Positions 18,105 through 27,263 are shown, numbered from the stretch's first letter. The stretch: DNA of 64,000 bases from Solirubrobacter pauli (GCF_003633755.1 NZ_RBIL01000001.1:231213-295212), one strand, 5' to 3'. The notes: generated by a model not told the origin, from the sequence alone. Translations and numbers: made by a program.

Positions 18105-19130
18105 ATGAGCTCCGAGACGGATTGGAGCGCGGAGTACGCCCGTCGGCTCCAGACGTTCGACGCCCTGCGCGTCGCCATCCACGACCGCCTCGCCGCGTGC
18201 CTGGACCGCGAAGCGATCGCGCTCTCGCAGATCGAGTCGCGCACCAAGACCGTCCGGAGCTTCGCCGAGAAGATCACGAGCAAGGGCAAGTACGCCGACC
18301 CGCTCGAGGAGATCACCGACCTCGCCGGGCTGCGCGTCATCGTCTACTACCCCGACGACGTCCGCGCGGTCGGCGCGGTCATCGACCGCGAGCTCACCGT
18401 CGACTGGACGAACTCCAACCGCAGCGGGCATGACGATCCGCCGGACCGGTTCGGCTACCGCTCCGACCACTACATCGTCAGCCTCCCGGAGTCGGAGCGC
18501 TTCGCCGGCCTGCGCGCCGAGATCCAGGTGCGCACGGTCATGCAGCACGCCTGGGCGGCCGTCGACCACGAGATCCGCTACAAGGCCGCCGACCTCCCGC
18601 GTGACCTGAGCCGCCGGCTGTTCCGCCTCAGCGCGCTGCTCGAGCTCGCCGACGAGCAGTTCGCCGGGCTGCAGCTCGCCAGCCGCGAGCGCAGCGCCGA
18701 ATACGCCCGCGCGCTCGAGCACGGCGACCTGGCGGTCGCGGTCGACATCCTGTCACTGCGGGTCCTGGCCGAACGCGCGGACGTCGGCCAGTGGTGGGCC
18801 CAGCGGGCCGTGGCGCTCGGCTATGACCCGGTCGACCCGGACGCGGGCGCCCGCGACGACCTCATGCGGCTCCTGCACATCGTCCGCCGCCTCGGCGCGA
18901 CCGTCGTCGCCGACGTCGCGGCCCTGCTGCCACGCGATCCCGACGCCGGGGACGCGGTCCTGCGCGACGTGATCGCCGGCCTCCGCGCCCGCCCCGGGCA
19001 GGCGACCTTCTGGGCGTTCCCGGGCGACGTGCTCGCGCTCATCATCCTCGGCCTGCAAGGCACGGAGCCGCTGATCCGGGCCTCCGGGTTCCGCCCGGAG
19101 ATCCAGGACGTCTTGATCCGGCGCCTCTAG
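18105..19130 (+). CDS. RelA/SpoT-domain (p)ppGpp synthetase with C-terminal extension
   Basis: A 341-aa cytoplasmic protein. Residues about 40-165 are the alarmone synthetase domain: SRTKTVRSFAEKITSKGKY, DLAGLRVIVYYPDDV (ATP/Mg site Asp), FGYRSDHYIVSL (GTP-stacking Tyr) and EIQVRTVMQHAWAAVDHEIRYK. There is no HD hydrolase, TGS or ACT domain, so it is synthetase-only like small alarmone synthetases, but it carries an extra ~170-aa helical C-terminus (RSAEYARALEHGDLAVAVDI ... DVLALIILG) of unknown function. Stand-alone members can be stress enzymes or ToxSAS toxins; no antitoxin gene adjoins. It starts 35 bases after the LCP stop, likely co-transcribed. Its stop overlaps the convergent response regulator stop. 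Confidence 0.85.
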   Translation: MSSETDWSAEYARRLQTFDALRVAIHDRLAACLDREAIALSQIESRTKTVRSFAEKITSKGKYADPLEEITDLAGLRVIVYYPDDVRAVGAVIDRELTVDWTNSNRSGHDDPPDRFGYRSDHYIVSLPESERFAGLRAEIQVRTVMQHAWAAVDHEIRYKAADLPRDLSRRLFRLSALLELADEQFAGLQLASRERSAEYARALEHGDLAVAVDILSLRVLAERADVGQWWAQRAVALGYDPVDPDAGARDDLMRLLHIVRRLGATVVADVAALLPRDPDAGDAVLRDVIAGLRARPGQATFWAFPGDVLALIILGLQGTEPLIRASGFRPEIQDVLIRRL

Positions 19131-19795
19131 CGCTGAGACGCGCGCACGAGCCCGACCTCGTAGGCGAAGACGACGGCCTGCACGCGGTCGCGCAGGCCGA
19201 GCTTGGCGAGGATGCGGCCGACGTGGGTCTTGACGGTGGCCTCGGACACGACGAGGCGCTCGGCGATCTCCGCGTTCGAGAGCCCACCGGCCACCGCCAG
19301 CAGCACTTCACGCTCGCGCTCGGTGAGCGGGCTCAGGCGCTCGTCACGGGTGGCGGGCGCGTGCGCGTCCGGGAACTGGTGCGCGTAGGCGTCGAGCAGC
19401 CGGCGCGTGACGCTGGGCGCGACGACCGCGTCACCCGCCGCGACGGCACGGATGCCGGCCAGCAGCTGCTCCGGCGGCGCGTCCTTGAGCAGGAAGCCGG
19501 AGGCGCCGGCGCGCAGGCCGGAGAACGCGTACTCGTCCAGGTCGAACGTGGTGAGGATGAGGACGCGCGCGGCGCTGCCGGAGGCGATGATCCGGCGCGT
19601 CGCCTCGATCCCGTCCGCGTGTGGCATCCGGACGTCCATCAGGACGACGTCGGGCGCGAGCGCCGCGGCCTGCGCGACCGCCTGCTCGCCGTCGGCCGCT
19701 TCACCGGCGACCGCCATGTCGGGCTGCGCCTCGAGGATCATCCGGAAGCCGGTCCGCAGCAGCGGCTGGTCGTCGGCGAGCAGGACGCTGATCAC
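19127..19795 (-). CDS. NarL/LuxR-family response regulator
   Basis: A 222-aa two-component regulator. The receiver domain has ISVLLADDQPLLR (acidic pocket), DVVLMDVRMPHADG (phospho-accepting Asp about 54), LILTTFD (Thr) and LLKDAPPEQ (Lys). The C-terminal LuxR-type HTH contains LTEREREVLLAVAGGLSNAE and VVSEATVKTHVGRIL. It starts at GTG 19795, overlapping the histidine kinase stop as GTGA, so the pair is translationally coupled. It most likely controls the ABC exporter genes of the same operon. Confidence 0.95.
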   Translation of the reverse strand: MISVLLADDQPLLRTGFRMILEAQPDMAVAGEAADGEQAVAQAAALAPDVVLMDVRMPHADGIEATRRIIASGSAARVLILTTFDLDEYAFSGLRAGASGFLLKDAPPEQLLAGIRAVAAGDAVVAPSVTRRLLDAYAHQFPDAHAPATRDERLSPLTEREREVLLAVAGGLSNAEIAERLVVSEATVKTHVGRILAKLGLRDRVQAVVFAYEVGLVRASQR

Positions 19796-20892
19796 GCCGC
19801 GCTCCCGAGCCGCGTCCGCACGCGCCAGCCACCGGCCGGCGCCGGGCCGGCCTCGAGCTCGCCGCCGTAGACCGCCGCGCGCTCGCGCATGCCCGTCAGC
19901 CCTTGCCCGCCGGCGGCCACACGGGCGTGCCCTGGGCCGTCGTCGGTCACCTCGACCTCCACCCCGGTCGTGTCGTACTGCAGGCGCACGTACGCGCGCG
20001 CGTGCGAGCCCGCGTGCTTGAGCGTGTTGGTCAGCGCCTCCTGGACGAGCCGGTAGACGGTGAGCTCCGCGCCCGCGCCGAGCTCCACCGGCGCGCCGGA
20101 CGTCTCGAGCGTGGCGTGCAGCCCGGCCGCGCGGACCTGCTCGAGCAGCGGCTCGAGGTCGTCCAGCCCGGGCTGCGGCGCGAGCCCGGTCGAGTCCTCG
20201 CGCAGCACGCCGAGCAGCCGCCGCATCTCGCCGAGCGCGTGGCGCCCCGTCTGCGAGACCTGCTCCATCGCTGCGGCCGCGCGCTTGGGGTCCTGCTCGG
20301 ACACGTAGCCGGCGCCGTCGGCGAGCGCGATCATCACCGACAGGTTGTGGGCGACGATGTCGTGCATCTCGCGCGCGATCCGGGCGCGCTCGGCCGCCGC
20401 GGCGAGCCGCCCCTGCTGGTCGCGCTCGCGCTCGAGCTGCGCCGCCCGCTCCTCGACCGACGCGAGGTACGCACGGCGCGTGCGGACGTTGAGCCCGAGC
20501 CCGACCGCGGCGACCGCCATCCCCGTGAGCAGGATGAAGCTCGGCAGGACGGACGGGGCGGCCCACCGGGCCACGGCGAGCACCACGCCGATCTCCAGGA
20601 TCACGCACGCCGCGATGACGCGCCCGCGGGGCTCCTGCGCCGCGACGCTGTAGATCGCGAACAGCAGCGCGACGTCGGCGAACAGGTCCGTTCCCGTCAG
20701 CCACTGCCCGAAGGCGATCGCCGCGATCACCGTGAAGACCGTGAACGGCGCGCGCCGGCGCCAGATCAGCGGCACCGTGAGCGCGGCGGCGAGCCAGCGG
20801 TCCGCGCCCTGCGTGGACCCGACGGCGAGCGCCAGCAAGACCAGCGTGAGCAGCAGGTCGGCGAGCAGCGGGTGACGGGGCAGGCGGTTCAC
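19792..20892 (-). CDS. NarX/DesK-type sensor histidine kinase
   Basis: A 366-aa membrane kinase. About five TM helices in the first 140 residues (LLADLLLTLVLLALAVG, LALTVPLIW-like, VALLFAIYSVAA, VIAACVILEIGVVLAV, FILLTGMAVAAVGLGL) are followed by a coiled coil (SVEERAAQLERERDQQ), the HisKA_3 dimerisation helix with REMHDIVAHNLSVMI (phospho-His) and an ATPase domain (VQEALTNTLKHAG, VEVTDDGPG, GGQGLTGMRERA). GTG 20892 overlaps the permease stop as GTGA and is preferred over an upstream start at 20973, which lies inside the permease gene. No large sensor domain is present, so the signal is probably sensed in the membrane or through the ABC exporter. Confidence 0.92.
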   Translation of the reverse strand: MNRLPRHPLLADLLLTLVLLALAVGSTQGADRWLAAALTVPLIWRRRAPFTVFTVIAAIAFGQWLTGTDLFADVALLFAIYSVAAQEPRGRVIAACVILEIGVVLAVARWAAPSVLPSFILLTGMAVAAVGLGLNVRTRRAYLASVEERAAQLERERDQQGRLAAAAERARIAREMHDIVAHNLSVMIALADGAGYVSEQDPKRAAAAMEQVSQTGRHALGEMRRLLGVLREDSTGLAPQPGLDDLEPLLEQVRAAGLHATLETSGAPVELGAGAELTVYRLVQEALTNTLKHAGSHARAYVRLQYDTTGVEVEVTDDGPGHARVAAGGQGLTGMRERAAVYGGELEAGPAPAGGWRVRTRLGSAA

Positions 20893-21656
20893 GCGTCTCG
20901 GCGCACCAGCAGGAGGGCGGCGACGGCGATCGTAGCGACGACGTACGCGCACAGCACACCGAACCCCGACCACGGGCCCAGCGGATCAGAGCTAACCGTC
21001 GACATGACGTTGAGGCCTGCCTGCGACGGCAGGTACGGGGCGACCTTGTCGCCCTTCGGCGTGAAGTCGACGATGACGGGCACGACGAAGAGCACCATCG
21101 TCAGTGCCGTGATCGCGGCGGCGGTGTTGCGCAGCAGCGCGCCGAGCGCGAGGCCGAAGGCGCCCATCGCGGCCAAGAAGAGCCCGCAGCCCAGGACGGC
21201 GCGCAGCACGTGCGGGTCACCGAACGAGGCCTCGACGTCCTTGGTCGAGAAGATCGCCTGGCCGGCGACGAACGCCAGGACGCTCGCGATCGTGCCCAGC
21301 ACCAGCGTCACGACGAGGAACACGCCGAGCTTGCTCCACAGCACCGGCAGGCGCCGCGGGACGGCGGCGAACGTCGAGCGGATCGAGCCGGTCGCGTACT
21401 CGCCGGTGATGACCATCGCCCCCAGCACGCCGATCGCGATCTGCGCGAGGTAGATGCCGCTGAGGCTGCGCTCGACCGCGTTGTAGCCGACGGTCGGCGT
21501 CCCGTCACGCCAGCTCGAGACGCTCATCCACGGGACGAGAACGCCGAGCCCGACCACGAGGCCGAGCGCGATGAGCAGCGACAAGCGGCTGGATCGCAGC
21601 GAGTGCAGCTTGGTGAGCTCCGACGCGATCACGCGCGGGTAGGTGACCGCGGTCAT
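20889..21656 (-). CDS. ABC-2 type exporter permease
   Basis: A 255-aa protein with six predicted TM helices (LSLLIALGLVVGLGVLVPW, IAIGVLGAMVITGEYATGSI, LGVFLVVTLVLGTIASVL, AVLGCGLFLAAMGAFGLALG, ITALTMVLFVVPVIVDF, VLCAYVVATIAVAALLL). The VITGEYATGSIRSTFAAVPRR stretch is the typical ABC-2 coupling region of the BcrB/NatB group. It overlaps the ATPase stop by four bases (ATGA) and the kinase start (GTGA). With the ATPase it forms an exporter, usually for drugs, bacteriocins or lipids; substrate unknown. Confidence 0.9.
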   Translation of the reverse strand: MTAVTYPRVIASELTKLHSLRSSRLSLLIALGLVVGLGVLVPWMSVSSWRDGTPTVGYNAVERSLSGIYLAQIAIGVLGAMVITGEYATGSIRSTFAAVPRRLPVLWSKLGVFLVVTLVLGTIASVLAFVAGQAIFSTKDVEASFGDPHVLRAVLGCGLFLAAMGAFGLALGALLRNTAAAITALTMVLFVVPVIVDFTPKGDKVAPYLPSQAGLNVMSTVSSDPLGPWSGFGVLCAYVVATIAVAALLLVRRDA

Positions 21657-22558
21657 GCCACCGCCTCGTACTCGACGGACTCGCGCGTGAGCTCCATGAA
21701 CGCGTCCTCGAGGGATGCCTGGCGCGTCGAGAGCTCGTGCAGCGTGAGCCCGTGCGCCGCCGCGCGCTCGCCGACCGCGTCGGTGCTCAGGCCGTCCACG
21801 GTCAGCACGCCCGGCTCGTCGGAGCCGATGGTCACCCCCTCGGCCTGGAGCAGCTCCCGCAGCCGCGTGGCGTGCGGCGAGCGCACGCGCACGACCGCCG
21901 GCGAGGCCTGCGCGATGAAGTCCGCGGTCGACATGTCGGCGAGCACGCGCCCCCGCCCGACGACGATCAGGTGGTCGGCGGTCAGTGCCATCTCGCTCAT
22001 CAGGTGCGAGGACACGAGGATCGTCCGCCCCTCGCCCGCCAGTCGCCGGAGCAGCGTGCGGATCCAGTGGATGCCCTCGGGGTCGAGCCCGTTGACCGGC
22101 TCGTCGAGCACGAGCGTGTCCGGGTCGCCGAGCAGCGCCGAGGCGATCCCGAGCCGCTGGCCCATCCCGAGCGAGAACGTCCCGGCGCGCTTGCGGGCGA
22201 CGCGCTGCAGGCCGACCAGCTCGATCACCTCGTCCACGCGTGCGCGCGCGATGCCGTGCGTCTGCGCGAGCGCGAGCAGGTGGTTGTACGCCGACCGCCC
22301 GGGATGGATGGACCGCGCCTCCAGCAGCGCGCCGACGCGGTGCAGCGGCGCGGGGAGGTCCCGGTACCGCGTCCCGTCGACGGTCACCGCGCCGGAGGTC
22401 GGGGCGTCCAGGCCGACGATCATCCGCATCGTCGTGGACTTCCCCGCCCCGTTCGGGCCGAGGAACCCCGTCACCACCCCTTGACGGACCGTGAACGAGA
22501 GCCCGTCCACGGCCGTCTTGGCGCCGTAGCGCTTCGTCAACTCGGTCGCTTCGATCAT
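21653..22558 (-). CDS. ABC transporter ATP-binding protein (BcrA/DrrA type)
   Basis: A 301-aa ATPase with Walker A GPNGAGKSTT, signature FSLGMGQRLGIA (variant of LSGGQ), Walker B LVLDEPVNGLDPEG and switch SSHLMSEM. A ~80-aa C-terminal domain (VVRVRSPHATRLRELL ... LEDAFMELT) matches the drug-exporter DrrA/BcrA subgroup. ATG 22558 starts with MIEATELTKRYG; the Shine-Dalgarno is weak. First gene of a four-gene operon (ATPase, permease, kinase, regulator) in which every junction overlaps by four bases, so the proteins are probably made in fixed ratio. Such ABC plus NarL-type two-component sets often answer cell-envelope stress or antibiotics. Confidence 0.93.
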   Translation of the reverse strand: MIEATELTKRYGAKTAVDGLSFTVRQGVVTGFLGPNGAGKSTTMRMIVGLDAPTSGAVTVDGTRYRDLPAPLHRVGALLEARSIHPGRSAYNHLLALAQTHGIARARVDEVIELVGLQRVARKRAGTFSLGMGQRLGIASALLGDPDTLVLDEPVNGLDPEGIHWIRTLLRRLAGEGRTILVSSHLMSEMALTADHLIVVGRGRVLADMSTADFIAQASPAVVRVRSPHATRLRELLQAEGVTIGSDEPGVLTVDGLSTDAVGERAAAHGLTLHELSTRQASLEDAFMELTRESVEYEAVA

Positions 22559-22757
22559 CGTCGCCAAGCTAGGCGCGCCGTGCCGTCGCGGACAACCGCC
22601 GTGAGGCTGATCTTGACGCGCCACATGTGTACGACCTGAGTCGTACGTTCGGCTACCCACCCGTCGGTTCAGGGACGAAATCCCAGGCCAGGCCTACAGT
22701 CGCCTCTCTGAGCGCGGAAGCACTTGAGCTTTTCCTCCTCGACCCGACAAAAGGACG

Positions 22758-22786
22758 TTGAGGAATGCAAAAAGCCCATGTACTAT
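22758..22786 (+). promoter_or_regulatory. Near-consensus sigma70 promoter for the PA14 secreted protein
   Basis: TTGAGG (22758-22763) and TACTAT (22781-22786) are spaced exactly 17 bases, about 60 bases before the ATG at 22849, in a locally AT-richer patch between divergent genes. Confidence 0.6.
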
Positions 22787-22848
22787 CGCGCAGTGGGTGA
22801 GCAATAGGAGCTCACTTCGTGGAATCCTTTCGAGGGGGAGAAGCTCGG

Positions 22849-25800
22849 ATGCAAACAGCTTGGAGGCGCGCCGCATCGGCGGTCGCGCTGCTGGTGGGCC
22901 TCGTCGCGCTGCTCGGTGCCTCGGCGCCGATCGCGAGCGCGCAGACCCTGCCGCCGCAGGAACCGGGTGTGACGCAGCGGATCTTCCAGCTGGCCGCCCA
23001 GCCGCAGGAGATCTGCCCGATCAAGCCCGCGTCGACGCCGAACGTCGACGTGCTCAAGCCGAACGTCAACTGGTCCACCAACGCCGACTTCGGCGGGCTG
23101 AGCGACAACTTCCTGGTCCATGTGATCGCGAACATCAACGTGCCCACCGCGGGCTCGTACACGTTCCGCCTCAACAGCGACGACGGCTCCGAGCTGCTCA
23201 TCGACAACAAGCTCGTGGTCGACCACGACGGCCTGCACGGCGCGTCCGACAAGGACGGCGCCGTCGACCTGACGGCCGGCGTGCACTCGCTGCGCATCAA
23301 CTACATCGAGGCCGGCGGCGACAACATCCTGAAGCTGAGCTGGCGCAAGCCGGGTGACAGCGCGTTCGAGATCGTCCCGAACTCGGTCCTGACGACCGAC
23401 TCCGGCGTCATCCGCGTCACCGCTCCGGGCAACAAGCAGTGCGAGGGTCAGAACGACTCGCCCGGCGACGGCCTGCCGCTCGACAGCGTCAACCCCGCCT
23501 ACAACCTGGTCAGCCTCCGCCCGGCCGGCTTCGAGCCCAAGGTCACGGGCCTCGAGTGGATGGGCGACGACCTCCTCGTCCTCACCTGGGGCGACGAGGA
23601 CGGCTCCCCGAGCACGATGACCGCGCTCGGCGAGGTCTGGAAGCTGAGCGGCGTCAAGACCGCCACGAACCCGTCGGCGATCACGCGCGTCAAGCTCGCC
23701 GAGAACCTCAAAGAGCCGATGGGCATCAAGGTCGTCGACGGTGAGATCTACGTCTCCGAGAAGAACCGTCTCGTCAAGCTGACCAGCCCGAACGCCCAGG
23801 GCCTCTTCACGGCCCGCCAGCAGATCGCGACCTGGCCGTTCGACGACAACTTCCACGAGTTCGCCTTCGGCCTCCTGTACAAGGACGGCTACTTCTACGC
23901 GAACCTGTCGGTCTCGATCAACCTCGGCGGCGCGACCACCAACCCGCAGGGCTCGGTCGACCGCGGCACGCAGATCAAGATCAACAAGGACACCGGCGCG
24001 GTCGAGCACATCGCCGGCGGCCTGCGCACCCCGCACGGCATCGGCTGGGGTCCGAACGACTCGATCTGGACGACGGACAACCAGGGCGCCTGGCTGCCGG
24101 CCAACAAGCTCATCCACGTCCAGCCGGGCAAGTTCTACGGCCACTACACGACCGGCCCCGACGGCAAGCCCGGCCGCTTCGACAACCAGAAGCCGGCCCC
24201 GGCGGCCGTGCTCATCCCGCAGAACGAGATCGGCAACTCCCCGAGCCAGCCGATGCTCATCCCGAGCGGCACGTTCGCCGGCCAGTTCTGGGTCCCCGAC
24301 GTGACGTACGGCGGCATCCAGCGCGCGTTCGTCGAGAAGGTCGGCGGTGAGTACCAGGGCGCGTACTTCCGCATGACGCAGGGCCTGGAGTCCGGCATCA
24401 CGCACATCGCGCTGCAGGACGACGGCTCGATCATCGTCGGCGGCCTCCACGGCGGCGGCAACTGGGGCCAGAACGGCAAGCTGTCCTACGGCCTCCAGAA
24501 GCTCGTCCCGAACGGCACCACGACGTTCGACATGCAGAAGATGGAGCTCGTCGACGGCGGCTTCAAGATCACGTACACGAAGCCCGTCTCCGACGCGACG
24601 CTGACCGACCTCAAGACGAAGTACCAGGTCAAGTCGTGGGGCTACGCGCCGACGTCGAACTACGGCGGCCCGAAGATCGGCGAGAAGACGCTGACCGTCT
24701 CTGACGCGACCGTCTCCGCCGACAAGAAGGAAGTCACCCTCAAGATCGCGGGCCTCGAGCCCAACAAGGTCGTCTACGTGCGCTCCCCGCGCCCGTTCGC
24801 CGCGGCCGACGGCACCGACCTCCTGAGCACGGAGGCCTGGTACACGCTCAACACGCTGCCCGGCTACGTCGCTCCCCCGAGCGACGGCTTCTTCGAGCTC
24901 GAGGACGGCACGTTCGCCGGCGGCGCCAAGGTCGACACCGAGCACGCCGGCTTCACCGGCAACGGCTTCGTGTCCGGCATCCAGACCAAGGGCACGTCCT
25001 CGGTGAAGATCGAGGCCAACATGGCCAAGGCCGGCGACTACCGGATGGCGCTGCACTACGCCAACGGCCCGAACCCCTTCCAGGGTCCGAAGAAGCTGAC
25101 GCTGATCGTCAACGGCACCAGCAAGACCATCACGCTGCCCTCCACGGGCACGTGGAAGACGTGGGGCTACTTCCTGGACACGGTCACGCTCAACGCGGGC
25201 GTGAACACGGTCGAGCTGCTCTACGGCGCCAATGACGACGGCAACGTCAACCTCGACAACATCCGCTTCGCGCCCGCGGGCACGACGCGCTACGAGGCCG
25301 AGGCGGGCACGCTCGCCGGCGGCGCCAACGCGCAGACCGAGCACGCCGGCTACAGCGGCCTCGGCTACGTCGGTGGCTACCAGAACGCGGGCGCCAGCGC
25401 GACCGTCAAGGTCAACGCCCTCGCCGACGGCGCGGCCGACCTGACGATCGGCTACGCGAACGGCCCCAACCCGTTCACCGGCAACAAGCGCCTGAGCGCG
25501 TACGTGAACGGCGTCTTCCAGAAGAAGGTCACCTTCACGGACTCCGGCTCCTGGAAGACCTACAAGACCATCACCGACAAGCTGACGCTGAAGGCCGGCG
25601 TCAACGACGTCATGTTCAAGTACGACACCGGCGACGAGGGCAACATCAACCTCGACTACGTCGACGTCAAGCAGAACGAGCCGATCCAGTGCGGCACCGT
25701 CTCGGCCAACGACGACTTCGAGGGCGCTGCGCTCGACAAGTGCCGTTGGACGACCGTCCTCAACGAGGACACGTCGGGCTACTCGCTCTCCGGCGGCAAG

Positions 25801-27252
25801 CTGAACATCAAGGCGCTCAGCGGCGACATCACCGGCGGCACGGTGTCGGCCAAGAACGTCATCCTGCAGCCGGCCCCGACCAACGGCAGCTGGGCCATCA
25901 CCTCCAAGGTGTCGATCGACGGCAGCAAGGAGTACACGCAGGCCGGCCTCGTCGCCTACGCGGGCAACAACGCCTGGGCCAAGGTCGTCGTCATGCGTCG
26001 CCCGAACGGCGTCTGGACCACCGAGCTCGGCCGCCAGAGCGGCTACGCGAACGTGGACCTGCCCACGGGTGCCCAGAAGGCCATCACGCTCCAGATGTAC
26101 GCGCGTGACGGCCAGCTGCGCGGCCGCTTCTCGCTCAACGACGGTCAGTCGTGGACCGAGATCGGTGACGGCTTCGACACGTCGGGCCTCGGCTCGCCGA
26201 GCGTCGGCCTGGCCGCCTACAACGGCACGGGCAGCGAGACCGCCACGTTCGAGTCGTTCACCGTCGGCGCGCCGCCGGAGCTGCCGCCGGTGCCGCCGTG
26301 CGAGACGCTCTACACGCCGGAGTCCGGCTACTCGATGCTGCTCGACGGCTCCGACGCCATGCTGGCCGACAAGTGGAAGTACTCGGGTCCCGGCAAGTTC
26401 GTGCGCGAAGGCTGCACGTTCAAGTCGGTCGGCGGGTTCGGCCTCATGTACACGAAGTCCCCGTACAAGGCGCCCTACTCGCTCAAGCTCGACTGGATGA
26501 TGCCGGGCGACGACAACTCCGGCGTCTTCGTCGGCTTCCCCGACAAGGGTGCCGACACGGTCAACACCTCGATCAACGACGGCGAGGAGATCCAGATCGA
26601 CCCGACGGACAACCCGGCGCAGACCACGGGTGCGATCTACCTCAAGCAGCAGGCGGACTTCGCCGCCCGTGACGCGGCCCTCAAGCCGGCCGGGCAGTGG
26701 AACTCCTACGAGCTCGTCGTCCGGGCGGACCGCATCACGGTCTTCCTGAACGGCGTGAAGATCAACGACTGGGTCGACCCGGACAAGGCGCTGGGCAACG
26801 GCCACATCGGCCTGCAGATGCACGGCGCGGGCGACGACGTCTACTTCCGCAACGTGCGCGTGAAGAACCTCGAGGAGTCGGTCTCCGAGGACACCACGAT
26901 CGGCGGCTCCGTGCCGGCGACCCTGGGCCTCCAGATCGACGCCCCGTCCACGACGTGGACCTTCACGCCCAACGTGGACAAGACGTACGAGGCCACGACC
27001 ACGGCCCGCGTGACCAGCACCGCCGGTGACGCGAAGCTCACGGTCTCGCCGGAGGAGGCGTTCCTGACCAACGGCTCGTACTCCCTGTCCGAGCCGCTGC
27101 AGGTCGGCTTCTCCAAGACCGCCTGGACCGGCCCGGTGTCCCTGGACCCGGTGACGGTCACGTTCAAGCAGCACATCGGCGCCACGCAGCCGCTCCGCAC
27201 CGGGGCGTACCGCAAGACGCTGACGTTCACGCTGTCGACGACGAACCCGTAA
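22849..27252 (+). CDS. Secreted multidomain PA14/beta-propeller/CBM/DUF1080 protein
   Basis: 1467 aa from ATG 22849 (GAGGGGGAG about 8 bases upstream; preferred over GTG 22819). After a signal peptide (LLVGLVALLGASAPIASAQ) there is a PA14-like domain (SYTFRLNSDDGSELLIDN, about 100-165). A sorbosone-dehydrogenase-like six-blade propeller (about 215-560: KEPMGIKVVDGEIYVSEKNR, GGLRTPHGIGWGPNDSIW, TDNQGAW) follows. Next come two CBM6/35-type modules (FELEDGTFAGGAKVDTEHAG; YEAEAGTLAGGANAQTEHAG), a DUF1349-like concanavalin domain (NDDFEGAALDKCRW) and a DUF1080/3-keto-glycoside hydrolase-like domain (SGVFVGFPDKG ... EEIQIDPTDNPAQTTGAIY). The C-terminal domain ends LRTGAYRKTLTFTLSTTNP, shared with the 3343-8700 protein. 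Likely an extracellular carbohydrate-binding/degrading protein; catalytic activity unproven. Confidence 0.85.
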   Translation: MQTAWRRAASAVALLVGLVALLGASAPIASAQTLPPQEPGVTQRIFQLAAQPQEICPIKPASTPNVDVLKPNVNWSTNADFGGLSDNFLVHVIANINVPTAGSYTFRLNSDDGSELLIDNKLVVDHDGLHGASDKDGAVDLTAGVHSLRINYIEAGGDNILKLSWRKPGDSAFEIVPNSVLTTDSGVIRVTAPGNKQCEGQNDSPGDGLPLDSVNPAYNLVSLRPAGFEPKVTGLEWMGDDLLVLTWGDEDGSPSTMTALGEVWKLSGVKTATNPSAITRVKLAENLKEPMGIKVVDGEIYVSEKNRLVKLTSPNAQGLFTARQQIATWPFDDNFHEFAFGLLYKDGYFYANLSVSINLGGATTNPQGSVDRGTQIKINKDTGAVEHIAGGLRTPHGIGWGPNDSIWTTDNQGAWLPANKLIHVQPGKFYGHYTTGPDGKPGRFDNQKPAPAAVLIPQNEIGNSPSQPMLIPSGTFAGQFWVPDVTYGGIQRAFVEKVGGEYQGAYFRMTQGLESGITHIALQDDGSIIVGGLHGGGNWGQNGKLSYGLQKLVPNGTTTFDMQKMELVDGGFKITYTKPVSDATLTDLKTKYQVKSWGYAPTSNYGGPKIGEKTLTVSDATVSADKKEVTLKIAGLEPNKVVYVRSPRPFAAADGTDLLSTEAWYTLNTLPGYVAPPSDGFFELEDGTFAGGAKVDTEHAGFTGNGFVSGIQTKGTSSVKIEANMAKAGDYRMALHYANGPNPFQGPKKLTLIVNGTSKTITLPSTGTWKTWGYFLDTVTLNAGVNTVELLYGANDDGNVNLDNIRFAPAGTTRYEAEAGTLAGGANAQTEHAGYSGLGYVGGYQNAGASATVKVNALADGAADLTIGYANGPNPFTGNKRLSAYVNGVFQKKVTFTDSGSWKTYKTITDKLTLKAGVNDVMFKYDTGDEGNINLDYVDVKQNEPIQCGTVSANDDFEGAALDKCRWTTVLNEDTSGYSLSGGKLNIKALSGDITGGTVSAKNVILQPAPTNGSWAITSKVSIDGSKEYTQAGLVAYAGNNAWAKVVVMRRPNGVWTTELGRQSGYANVDLPTGAQKAITLQMYARDGQLRGRFSLNDGQSWTEIGDGFDTSGLGSPSVGLAAYNGTGSETATFESFTVGAPPELPPVPPCETLYTPESGYSMLLDGSDAMLADKWKYSGPGKFVREGCTFKSVGGFGLMYTKSPYKAPYSLKLDWMMPGDDNSGVFVGFPDKGADTVNTSINDGEEIQIDPTDNPAQTTGAIYLKQQADFAARDAALKPAGQWNSYELVVRADRITVFLNGVKINDWVDPDKALGNGHIGLQMHGAGDDVYFRNVRVKNLEESVSEDTTIGGSVPATLGLQIDAPSTTWTFTPNVDKTYEATTTARVTSTAGDAKLTVSPEEAFLTNGSYSLSEPLQVGFSKTAWTGPVSLDPVTVTFKQHIGATQPLRTGAYRKTLTFTLSTTNP

Positions 27253-27263
27253 GGGATGTGGGC

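Noticed and set aside
22694..22876. A 60-aa minus-strand frame across the promoter of the PA14 gene.
   Set aside because: It overlaps a near-consensus promoter and ribosome site of the plus-strand gene and has no recognisable start context.
22783..27174. A 1463-aa minus-strand frame opposite the PA14 protein.
   Set aside because: Low-complexity Val/Arg/Asp text with no domain; the plus strand has a signal peptide, known domains, promoter and terminator.
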